Source: Achromobacter pulmonis
GTDB taxonomy: Bacteria > Pseudomonadota > Gammaproteobacteria > Burkholderiales > Burkholderiaceae_B
DNA length: 64,000 nt
Assembly (NCBI RefSeq): GCF_902859765.1
Contig: NZ_CADIJV010000029.1
Location: 1 to 64,000, forward strand
Reading direction: 5' to 3'
The first letter of the stretch is position 1, and each line of letters begins with the position of its first letter. This document shows positions 20,188-27,633 of the stretch, one piece after another. The translations under genes and the position numbers were made by a program. The notes beneath the pieces are model-generated. The model had not been told where the DNA came from and did no database searches. It saw nothing but the letters and a program-made list of their open reading frames with translations.

Positions 20188-21033
20188 ATGGAACAGGTTC
20201 TTTTCATCGTCTGGCGCGAAAGCGTCGAAGCGCTGCTGGTGGTGGGCATTCTGTACACCTGGCTGCGCTCGACGCCGGAAGGCAAACGCGGCCTGAAATA
20301 TCTGTGGGGCGGCGTGGCCGCCGGTCTGGCGCTGGCCGTGGCGCTGGCGCTGGTGCTGCTGGGCGTGTCGTCATGGCTCAGCGACGAAGGCCAGGAATGG
20401 TTCCAGGCCATCATGTCGCTGGCGGCGTGCGCATTGGTGGTGCAGATGGTCGTGTGGATGAAAAAACATGGCCGCACCCTCAAGGGCGAACTCGAGAGCG
20501 GCGCGCGCTCCTCGGTCGCCAGCGACAACTGGTGGGGGCTGCTGGTGCTGGTGGCCATTGCCGTGGCGCGCGAGGGCAGCGAAACCGTGGTGTTCCTGTA
20601 TGGCACGGTGGCGGCGGGTGACGGCGGCAGCGACATGCTGAAGCTGGCCCTGGCTGGCGTGGCCGGTTTCGCGGTGGCGCTGCTGACTTTCTGGCTGTTG
20701 CAACTGGGCGGCAAGCTGATCACGTGGCGCCGTTTTTTCCGCGCTACCGAAATCCTGCTGCTGCTGCTGGCGGGATCGCTGCTGGTGGGCGGGCTGGATC
20801 ACCTGATCTCGCTGGACGTGCTGCCGACGCTTGTCGACCCGGTCTGGGACAGCTCCTGGCTGCTGAGCGACAGCACCGGCCTGGGCAAGATCCTGGCGGA
20901 TTTCGCCGGCTACCGTGCGCTGCCGGCCCTGATCTCGGTGTTGCTGTGGGGCGCGTACTGGGTCGTGGTGTGGCTGCTGCTGCGCCGGGTGGGAGTGAAA
21001 CCCGCTGCGGTGGCGGCGCGTGCCGCATCCTGA
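20188..21033 (+). CDS. ftrC: Ferric/ferrous iron permease FtrC (FTR1 family)
   Basis: Inner-membrane iron permease (281 aa, about seven TM helices) of the Ftr1/EfeU family. Both diagnostic RExxE iron-translocation motifs are present: WRESVEALLVVG in TM1 and AREGSETVVF in TM4. It is tightly spaced after ftrB and before ftrD, so the iron oxidised by FtrB passes directly to the permease. Confidence 0.94.
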   Translation: MEQVLFIVWRESVEALLVVGILYTWLRSTPEGKRGLKYLWGGVAAGLALAVALALVLLGVSSWLSDEGQEWFQAIMSLAACALVVQMVVWMKKHGRTLKGELESGARSSVASDNWWGLLVLVAIAVAREGSETVVFLYGTVAAGDGGSDMLKLALAGVAGFAVALLTFWLLQLGGKLITWRRFFRATEILLLLLAGSLLVGGLDHLISLDVLPTLVDPVWDSSWLLSDSTGLGKILADFAGYRALPALISVLLWGAYWVVVWLLLRRVGVKPAAVAARAAS

Positions 21034-21091
21034 TGTGGCGTCGTCATGAATACCGACGCTTTTATCGGACTGAATTAATGAAGGTTTGACC

Positions 21092-22477
21092 ATGGCAGCT
21101 GCACTCGGGAGGGCAACCTCCCGTATCGCCGATTTTCTCCGAGACCATGCCCCTCTGTTGCGCAAGCTGCAGTGGGGCATTGTTGCGATATACGCTTTCC
21201 TCCTGATCGTGCCGGCCATCATGCCGCTGCCGGACAACTCAGCCTCGGTGTTCAACAATCTGACCATCGTGGCGCAGTTCGCTTTCTGGGGCGTCTGGTG
21301 GCCGTTCGTGCTGGTCTCCATGCCCATCCTGGGACGGGCATGGTGCGGCTGGTTCTGTCCGGAAGGCATGCTGACCGAATGGGCCAGCGAACGCGGCCAG
21401 GGGCATGCCATTCCCAAATGGATGCGCTGGGGCGGGTGGCCGTTCGTGGCCTTTGCGCTGACCACCGTCTATGGTCAGCTCGTCAGCGTGTACCAATATC
21501 CCTTGGCGGTGTTGGCGGTGCTGGGCGGTTCGACCGTGGCGGCCATGATCGTGGGCTGGCGCTACGGCCGCAGCAAGCGGGTCTGGTGCAAGTACCTGTG
21601 CCCGGTCAACGGCGTGTTCAACCTGCTGGCCAAGCTGGCGCCGTGGCACTTCAAGGTCGATGAAGAAAAGTGGCGTCATCCGGTGATCCGCATCGAACCC
21701 ATCAACTGTGCGCCGCTGGTGCCCTTGCGACACATGAAGGGCGCCGGCGACTGTCACGTGTGCGGCCGCTGCAGCGGCTATCGCGGCGCCATCGCGCTGA
21801 CGCCGCGCTCGCCCGAGGAAGAGGTCGTCAACGTCACCGATGGCGAGCCCTGGCAGACCGTGCTGCTGTGCTTCGGCCTGATGGGCATCGCCATGGGCGC
21901 CTTCCTGTGGAGCGCCAGCCCTTGGTATGTGACGGCCAAGCAATGGGCCGCGACTTGGCTGGTCGAGCACGACATCATGTGGCCGCTGCTGGACAACGCG
22001 CCGTGGTTCATCCTGACGCATTATCCGGAAGTGAACGACAGTTTCTCGTGGCTCGATGGCGCTGGCATCTTGATGTTCGTGGTGGGGGCCACGGTGTGCG
22101 TGGGCGGCGCTGCCTTCCTGTCGCTATGGATCGCCGACCGGCTGGCGCCCGCCGCCGAGGACGCCACCGGCTGGTTCCGTCCGGGCCTGCACAAGCTGGC
22201 CCAGGGGCTGATTCCGTCGGCCGGCATCGGTGTGTTCCTGGGGCTGTCGGCCACCACCGTCAATCTGCTCAAGCACGAAGGCGTGCGCGCCGCGTGGGCG
22301 GCGCCGGTACGCTTCACCCTGTTGACGCTGGCGGTGCTGTGGACGCTGCGGTTGTTCGCGCGCCTCTTGAACCAGCGTCCGGTCGGTCTGGTCCGCAAGA
22401 TCGCGGCGTGGCTGGTGTTGGCGGCAGGTCTTGCGCCGTTCTGTTGGTCCTGGGTGCTGTTCTTCGCCATCTGGTAG
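21092..22477 (+). CDS. ftrD: Polyferredoxin-type membrane protein FtrD
   Basis: 461-aa NapH/RdxA-like membrane protein thought to return electrons from FtrB to the cytoplasmic side. Cys motifs are WCGWFCPEG, WCKYLCPVNG and DCHVCGRCSG, with about six to eight TM helices. The ATG at 21092 has AAGG seven bases upstream; an in-frame TTG at 21086 is less likely. It is the last gene of ftrABCD. Confidence 0.9.
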   Translation: MAAALGRATSRIADFLRDHAPLLRKLQWGIVAIYAFLLIVPAIMPLPDNSASVFNNLTIVAQFAFWGVWWPFVLVSMPILGRAWCGWFCPEGMLTEWASERGQGHAIPKWMRWGGWPFVAFALTTVYGQLVSVYQYPLAVLAVLGGSTVAAMIVGWRYGRSKRVWCKYLCPVNGVFNLLAKLAPWHFKVDEEKWRHPVIRIEPINCAPLVPLRHMKGAGDCHVCGRCSGYRGAIALTPRSPEEEVVNVTDGEPWQTVLLCFGLMGIAMGAFLWSASPWYVTAKQWAATWLVEHDIMWPLLDNAPWFILTHYPEVNDSFSWLDGAGILMFVVGATVCVGGAAFLSLWIADRLAPAAEDATGWFRPGLHKLAQGLIPSAGIGVFLGLSATTVNLLKHEGVRAAWAAPVRFTLLTLAVLWTLRLFARLLNQRPVGLVRKIAAWLVLAAGLAPFCWSWVLFFAIW

Positions 22478-22537
22478 GCGTCTTGCGCTACAGTTTGGGG
22501 CTTCGCCGCCGGTGGCGGCTCCCCGGTTGGATCCCTC

Positions 22538-23410
22538 ATGGCCTCCTACGCATTCCGCCTCCTCAACGTCTTCGCGTCCAGCACCTTCACCGGCAATCCC
22601 CTCTGCGTGTTCGAAGACGCGCGTGGCATGGACGACACCACCATGCGCGAGTTGGCGGCGCAGTTCAATCTTTCCGAAACCACTTTCATCCTGCCATCCG
22701 ACGTGGCCGATGCGCGGGTGCGCATCTTCACGCCCGGCTTCGAAATGGGGTTCGCCGGCCATCCCACCATCGGCACCTCGCAGGTGGTGCGTGACCTGCT
22801 CAAGTCTGGCGATGCCTTGACGCTGGAGTTCAAGGCTGGCGTGGTGCCGGTCACCGCGCAGGGGGACGCCTGGACCTTCACCGCGCCTTGCCCGAACGGC
22901 GTGCGCACGGCGGCGCCGACGTTGCCGGCCGCCGATATCGCCGGGCTGGTCGGGTTGGGCGTGGACGACCTGGCGCATGACCCTGTCTGGGTGGATACGG
23001 GTGCGGAGCAGCTGCTGGTGCCGCTGAAAAACGTCGACGCGTTGCGGCGGGCCAAGCCGGATGCTGCGCAGCTGGATCGCTGGCAGGCCAACAGTCTGGG
23101 GCGCAAGGTCTGCTACCTGTTCGCTTTCGACCCGAGCCGGCAACAGGATGGGCGCGATGTCGTGGTGACGCGTTACTTCTATGCCAAGCCCGGCGGCGGG
23201 GTACAGGAAGATGCTGGCACCGGCTCGGCCTGCGCCAACCTGGGCGGTTGGCTGCGGCATCGGCAACATGCATTGCCCGCCAGTTTCCGGGTGGAGCAGG
23301 GCGACCAGATGGGCCGTCCGTGCCGATTGCTGCTGGACGTGCTGGCCGATGGCCGCATCCAGGTGGGCGGCCGCGCGTTGGAGATCGGCCGCGGTACGGT
23401 AGACGTTTGA
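22538..23410 (+). CDS. PhzF-family isomerase-like protein
   Basis: 290-aa member of the PhzF/YddE family with the diaminopimelate-epimerase fold. The conserved start YAFRLLNVFASSTFTGNPLCVF, the LSETTFILP segment with the candidate catalytic Glu, GFAGHPTIGTSQV, and the late DAGTGSACANLGGWL stretch are all present. Phenazine genes are absent, so this is not phenazine PhzF; substrate unknown. It is followed by a strong hairpin terminator and converges on the BON-domain gene. Confidence 0.85.
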   Translation: MASYAFRLLNVFASSTFTGNPLCVFEDARGMDDTTMRELAAQFNLSETTFILPSDVADARVRIFTPGFEMGFAGHPTIGTSQVVRDLLKSGDALTLEFKAGVVPVTAQGDAWTFTAPCPNGVRTAAPTLPAADIAGLVGLGVDDLAHDPVWVDTGAEQLLVPLKNVDALRRAKPDAAQLDRWQANSLGRKVCYLFAFDPSRQQDGRDVVVTRYFYAKPGGGVQEDAGTGSACANLGGWLRHRQHALPASFRVEQGDQMGRPCRLLLDVLADGRIQVGGRALEIGRGTVDV

Positions 23411-23510
23411 GGCTGTGCGCCGGTCTGGCTTGGCCGGACCGCCTTGCCGCCGGGGGCAAGGCAGCGCGGTGTGCGCACTGCGCTGCCGTCGTTCCGCCCC
23501 CAAACGAAGA

Positions 23511-23544
23511 ACGGCGCCTGTGCATGAGCACAGGCGCCGTTTTT
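23511..23544. terminator. Bidirectional terminator between the phzF-like gene and the stress-gene cluster
   Basis: Thirteen-base-pair stem ACGGCGCCTGTGC/GCACAGGCGCCGT with an ATGA loop, followed on the plus strand by TTTTT. The minus strand has a mixed T-rich tail. It lies between the two convergent genes. Confidence 0.88.
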
Positions 23545-23572
23545 CATGGCATGGCCATTCAGGGCCGGGGCG

Positions 23573-23911
23573 TTACTTCTTGTTCTTGGCGGGGTCGACC
23601 TTGATGTCGTTCATGACCTGCTTCACGCCTTCGACGCCGCGCGCCACGGTGGCGGCGTGATCGGCTTCGGCGGCAGTGCCGACGCTACCGGTCAGCTTGG
23701 TCACGCCATCGGTGGTTTCGACGGCGATGTCCAGCGCGCTCAGTTGCTTGTCGGCGACGAAGGCGGCCTTGACCTTGGTTGTCACGGTCGCGTCGGACGC
23801 GTATTCGCCCACGGATTGCTTGGGCTTGCCGTCATTGGCGGCAAAGGCCATGGAAGTGAAGACAGCGCCCGTACCCAGTGCGGCGGCGGCGATCAGCTTG
23901 CGGATTTCCAT
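23573..23911 (-). CDS. Secreted BON-domain (OsmY-like) stress protein
   Basis: 112 aa with a signal peptide (MEIRKLIAAAALGTGAVFTSMAFA) and one BON domain: DATVTTKVKAAFVADKQLSALDI is the first half and VTKLTGSVGTAAEADHAATVARGVEGVKQV the second. BON domains bind phospholipid; OsmY relatives are induced by osmotic and envelope stress. It lies in a run of three small minus-strand stress genes with DUF1328 and CsbD, probably co-regulated. Confidence 0.9.
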   Translation of the reverse strand: MEIRKLIAAAALGTGAVFTSMAFAANDGKPKQSVGEYASDATVTTKVKAAFVADKQLSALDIAVETTDGVTKLTGSVGTAAEADHAATVARGVEGVKQVMNDIKVDPAKNKK

Positions 23912-23989
23912 AGTTGTGCTCCTTGTAATGTGGTTCAGCGCGTTCGAGATGCAATGGCTGAGCGAAAATTCTCGGGGTGCGATGTTCTT

Positions 23990-24154
23990 CTATTTCTTGC
24001 GGAATGCGCCGCTCAGAATGGACAGCAGCGCCAGGACCAGGAAGACGAAGAACAGGATCTTGGCGATACCCGCGGCTCCGGCGGCGATGCCGCCAAAGCC
24101 CAGGACAGCCGCGATGATCGCAATGACGAAGAAAACGACGGCGTAGTGCAACAT
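23990..24154 (-). CDS. DUF1328 (YtjA-like) small membrane protein
   Basis: 54-aa protein translated from the ATG at 24152-24154 to a TAG at 23990-23992. It reads [20 protein letters not shown], then [20 protein letters not shown] and a short [14 protein letters not shown] tail: two TM helices with a Gly/Ala-rich turn, the exact pattern of the DUF1328 family. The ribosome site CAGGAGAAG lies eight bases upstream. Cellular role unknown; relatives are general-stress induced, and the two neighbours (BON, CsbD) agree with that. Confidence 0.92.
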   Translation of the reverse strand: MLHYAVVFFVIAIIAAVLGFGGIAAGAAGIAKILFFVFLVLALLSILSGAFRKK

Positions 24155-24180
24155 GTCAGCTTCTCCTGGTAGCGTGGGGA

Positions 24181-24381
24181 TCAGGGGTTGCGATCAAAGA
24201 AATCGCGTACTTCCTTTTCCGCCTGTTCCTTGGTCTTGCCATAGCGTTCCTGGATCAGGCCGGCGAGACGCTCGGCGTTGCCTTCCGTGCGGGTCAACTC
24301 GTCGTCGGTGAGCTCACCCCAGGCCGCCTTGGCCTTACCGGTCAGTTGCTTCCACTTGCCAGCAATGATGTCGTTATTCAT
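24181..24381 (-). CDS. CsbD-family stress protein
   Basis: 66-aa hydrophilic protein beginning [20 protein letters not shown], followed by GELTDDEL and a helical [22 protein letters not shown] segment, the CsbD/YjbJ pattern. YjbJ-like proteins are abundant in stationary phase and under stress; molecular role unknown. The ATG at 24379-24381 follows an AGAGAGGTCACC ribosome site. It is the promoter-proximal gene of the BON-DUF1328-CsbD group. Confidence 0.93.
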   Translation of the reverse strand: MNNDIIAGKWKQLTGKAKAAWGELTDDELTRTEGNAERLAGLIQERYGKTKEQAEKEVRDFFDRNP

Positions 24382-24817
24382 GGTGACCTCTCTTCGTTGT
24401 GGCGGATGCGGCGGCTCATGGCCTGTGAGCGTCTGCATTCGCGGTTGAGTTGGGCACTGATCAGCTTGAGTTCAAGGTACAGGCCGGCCGCGCGCCCTGT
24501 CAAAGGACGCTGTGGGTAAATGTAACTGCCGGGGACGGGGCAAATCGCGCGTCCTTCGACGAGGGGTAGCGCAGGCGTACCAAGAGCGGGAGTTACATCT
24601 GAGCAACGTATTGAGCCGTTTTGAGCGGGGCAGGTAACGGAGGCCTACCTGACGGAGGCCTACCCGACCCGCACCTCGGGCGAGACGGCAATAGCGGCGA
24701 GCAGGCGGGCCATCCGCGGCTGGCCGGGTGGCCGGCGCGCCGGTACAGTCGGGGCAGGTTCCGCACACGAGTTTGCTGCCCGCGTGGCCGGGACCCCTTC
24801 ACACAGAGAGGACATGC
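24382..24817. other. Intergenic region upstream of the stress-gene cluster
   Basis: 436 bp without a supportable gene. It contains an inverted pair ATGTAACT (about 24520-24527) and AGTTACAT (24591-24598), and a 15-nt tandem duplication containing GGAGGCCTACC (24639-24649 and 24654-24664). It must hold the minus-strand csbD promoter and the plus-strand lipoprotein promoter, but no clear -10/-35 pair was recognised. Confidence 0.5.
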
Positions 24818-24937
24818 ATGACGCAACGATTCCTTGGCACGATCCTGCTGGCGCTGGCCGCGATGGCTGCGCTCGGTTGCACCCACGTGACGGACCGGTA
24901 CCAGGCGGCGGCGCCTGACCTGTCGGTCCGCGGCTGA
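24818..24937 (+). CDS. Small (39-aa) entericidin-like lipoprotein
   Basis: Short open frame beginning MTQRFLGTILLALAAMAALG followed immediately by Cys. It has a clear lipoprotein signal peptide with lipobox ALGC and an 18-residue mature tail (CTHVTDRYQAAAPDLSVRG). An AGAGAGG ribosome site precedes the ATG by six bases, and a strong terminator follows the stop. Size and layout recall entericidins and other tiny cell-envelope lipoproteins; function unknown. Confidence 0.65.
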   Translation: MTQRFLGTILLALAAMAALGCTHVTDRYQAAAPDLSVRG

Positions 24938-24951
24938 AGGGCCGGGCAATG

Positions 24952-24980
24952 AAAACGGGGCGCACAAGGCGCCCCGTTTT
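24952..24980. terminator. Bidirectional terminator between the small lipoprotein and cphA
   Basis: AAAACGGGGCG and CGCCCCGTTTT form an 11-bp stem with a 7-nt loop. The A/T ends allow termination in both directions. It lies after the lipoprotein stop and after the cphA stop on the other strand. Confidence 0.88.
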
Positions 24981-25001
24981 CATTCGGTCCCGCGACCGGG
25001 A

Positions 25002-27572
25002 TCAGGCTTCGCGGATGCGTTGGGCGATGTGCGCCAGCGCTTCTTCCACCTGGTCTACCAGGATCAGGCACAGGTCGCCGGCGCTCAGGCGCGCCAACGC
25101 CGTGTCGATGGCCAAGAACTCGCCGTGGATCTCCTCGATGTGGCGAGTGCGGCTGGCGTTGACCAGGCCTTGCTGCAACAGGGCCAGGACCTCACCGTCG
25201 GCGCGACCACGCTGGCATTGATCCTGGTATAGCAGCACGTCGTCGAAGGCCTCGCCGAGGATCTCGGTCTGCATGCGGATGTCTTCGTCGCGACGGTCGC
25301 CAGCGCCGCTGATGACCACCGAGCGACGCTTGGCGGGCATGGCGTCGACCGCGCGCACCAGCGCCAGGATGGCATCCGGATTGTGGCCATAGTCGGCGAT
25401 CACGGTGGCGCCGCGATAGTCGAACACATTGAAGCGGCCGGGCGCGGTCTGCGCGTCGTTGACGAACGTGGCCAGGCCGCGGCGGATGACGCTCCAGTCC
25501 AGGCCCAGCGCCCAGGCCGCACCGATCGAGGCCATGGCGTTCTCGACCTGGAACACGATGGCGCCATTGCGCGTGAGCGGGATCTCGGCCAGCGGGAAGC
25601 GGGTTTCCTCGGCGCCCTGGGCCGCGACGATGGCATCGCCGTCGCGGTAGACCACGCGCAGGCCCTGGGCGCGGTGCGTGGCCATGACCGGGTGGTTGCG
25701 ATCCTCGGCGAAATAGGTGATCGAACCGGGGCAGCTGTGGGCCATTTCCGCCACGATGGGATCGGCGGCGTTGAGCACGGCGGTGCCGTTCGGGTGCACG
25801 TGCTGCACGATGACGCGCTTGACCACGGCCAGATCCTCGACGGTGCTGATGTAGCCCAGCCCGAGGTGGTCGCCCATGCCGATGTTGGTGACGATGGCGA
25901 CGTTGCAGCGGTCGAAGGCCAGGCCTTCGCGCAGGATGCCGCCGCGCGCGGTCTCGAACACAGCGGCGTCGACGTCCGGATGCATCAGCACGCTGCGGGC
26001 GCTGCGCGGGCCGCTGCAGTCGCCAGTGTCGATGCGCAGGTTGTCGACGTAGACGCCGTCGGAGTTGGTCATGCCGACACGGTTGCCGGCCACGCCCAGG
26101 ATGTGCGCGGTCAACCGCACCGTGGTGGTCTTGCCGTTGGTGCCGGCCACCGCCACCACCGGGATGCGGCCATCCTCGCCATCGGCGAACATGTTGGCGA
26201 TGATGGCTTCGCCCACGGCGCGACCCTTGCCGAACGACGGGTTCAGGTGCATGCGCAGGCCCGGCGCAGCGTTGACTTCGACCACGCCGCCGTTCTGCTC
26301 TTCGAGCGGGTGGTGCACGCTTTCGGCCACCACGTCGACGCCGCAGATGTCCAGGCCGATCATGCGGGCGGCCGAGACCGCGCGCGCCGCCATCTCGGGA
26401 TGCACTTCATCGGTGACGTCGGTGGCCGAGCCGCCGGTGCTGAGGTTGGCGTTGTTGCGCAGGAAAATCAGGGTTCCCGGCGCTGGCACCGAATCGGCAT
26501 CGAAGCCCTGCTTTTTCAGCGTGGCCAGTGCGATCTCGTCGAAACGGATCTTGGTCAGCGAGGTGGCGTGGCCGTCGCCGCGCAGCGGGTCGGCGTTGAC
26601 CTGGTCGACCAGTTGGCGGATGGTGTGCACGCCGTCGCCGGTGACCTGCGGCGGATCGCGGCGCGAGGCGGCCACCAGTGCGCCGCCCACCACCAGCAGG
26701 CGGAAGTCGTGGCCGGGAATGTAGCGTTCGACGATGACTTCGGCGCTGATCTCCTCGGCCACTTCGAAGGCCTGGATCACGCGCTCGCGCGTCTCGATAT
26801 TGACCGCCACGCCGCGGCCCTGGCTGCCGTCGCGCGGTTTGACCACCACCGGGCCGCCCAGCTCCTGGGCGGCGGCCCAGGCATCTTCGGCGCTGGTGAC
26901 GGAACGGCCCAACGGCACAGGCACGCCGGCCGCGTGCAGCAGCATCTTGGTCAGGTCTTTGTCCTGCGCGATCGATTCGGAGATGGCGCTGGTCAGGTCG
27001 GTTTCGGCGGCCTGGATGCGGCGCTGCTTGCTGCCCCAGCCGAACTGCACCATGCTGCCCTGCGTCAAGCGGCGGAAGGGGATGTTGCGGGCGGTGGCGG
27101 CATTGACGATGGCGCCGGTGCTGGGGCCCAGGCGCACATCCTCGTCCAGTTCGCGCAGGCGCTTCAGTGCGTCGGCCAGGTCGAACGGCGCGTCGTCCAG
27201 CGCCGCCTGAACCAGCTGCTGCGCCAGGTCCATGGCGAGACGGCCGACTTCTTCCTCGCTGTATTCCACCACCACCTGGAATACGCCCGGCTCAATGGTG
27301 GAGGAGGCGCGGCCGAAGGTGACGGGGCAGCCTGCGTGGGCCTGCAGCGTCAACGCGACGATCTGCAGTACGTGCGCGATCGAGACCGCGCCCTGGTGGC
27401 CCTCGGGACGCAGCAGGCCGGTCTGCGGCAGGCGCGCGCGCAGGCGCGCTTCGAAGTCGGGCAAGTTGTCGATCGAGCATTCGGCATCGGCGCACGACAC
27501 GATGGCTTCGATCGCCGTGTTCTTGCTCCACAGATTGGGGCCGCGCAGCGCTCGGATACGGGAAACTTCCAT
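25002..27572 (-). CDS. cphA: Cyanophycin synthetase (second gene of the tandem pair)
   Basis: 856-aa enzyme that builds multi-L-arginyl-poly-L-aspartate from Asp, Arg and ATP. Domains in order: N-terminal CphA domain beginning VSRIRALRGPNLWS, ATP-grasp domain (VVVKPRDGSQGRGV, later VVEVNAAPGLRMH) that adds Asp to the backbone, and a Mur-ligase-like domain with P-loop VAGTNGKTTT and DYGHNPDAI that adds Arg to the side chain. Both active sites look intact, as in CphA1. It is 61 bp downstream of a paralog on the same strand. No cyanophycinase gene is visible. Confidence 0.94.
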   Translation of the reverse strand: MEVSRIRALRGPNLWSKNTAIEAIVSCADAECSIDNLPDFEARLRARLPQTGLLRPEGHQGAVSIAHVLQIVALTLQAHAGCPVTFGRASSTIEPGVFQVVVEYSEEEVGRLAMDLAQQLVQAALDDAPFDLADALKRLRELDEDVRLGPSTGAIVNAATARNIPFRRLTQGSMVQFGWGSKQRRIQAAETDLTSAISESIAQDKDLTKMLLHAAGVPVPLGRSVTSAEDAWAAAQELGGPVVVKPRDGSQGRGVAVNIETRERVIQAFEVAEEISAEVIVERYIPGHDFRLLVVGGALVAASRRDPPQVTGDGVHTIRQLVDQVNADPLRGDGHATSLTKIRFDEIALATLKKQGFDADSVPAPGTLIFLRNNANLSTGGSATDVTDEVHPEMAARAVSAARMIGLDICGVDVVAESVHHPLEEQNGGVVEVNAAPGLRMHLNPSFGKGRAVGEAIIANMFADGEDGRIPVVAVAGTNGKTTTVRLTAHILGVAGNRVGMTNSDGVYVDNLRIDTGDCSGPRSARSVLMHPDVDAAVFETARGGILREGLAFDRCNVAIVTNIGMGDHLGLGYISTVEDLAVVKRVIVQHVHPNGTAVLNAADPIVAEMAHSCPGSITYFAEDRNHPVMATHRAQGLRVVYRDGDAIVAAQGAEETRFPLAEIPLTRNGAIVFQVENAMASIGAAWALGLDWSVIRRGLATFVNDAQTAPGRFNVFDYRGATVIADYGHNPDAILALVRAVDAMPAKRRSVVISGAGDRRDEDIRMQTEILGEAFDDVLLYQDQCQRGRADGEVLALLQQGLVNASRTRHIEEIHGEFLAIDTALARLSAGDLCLILVDQVEEALAHIAQRIREA

Positions 27573-27633
27573 GGCAGGTATTCCTGTCTAGCTTAGGCGC
27601 GCCGCGACAAGGAACGCGGCGCGCGCAATGATG

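Noticed and set aside
22538-23410. Phenazine biosynthesis based on the PhzF-like gene
   Set aside because: No other phz gene is nearby. PhzF-family proteins are common orphan isomerase-like enzymes.
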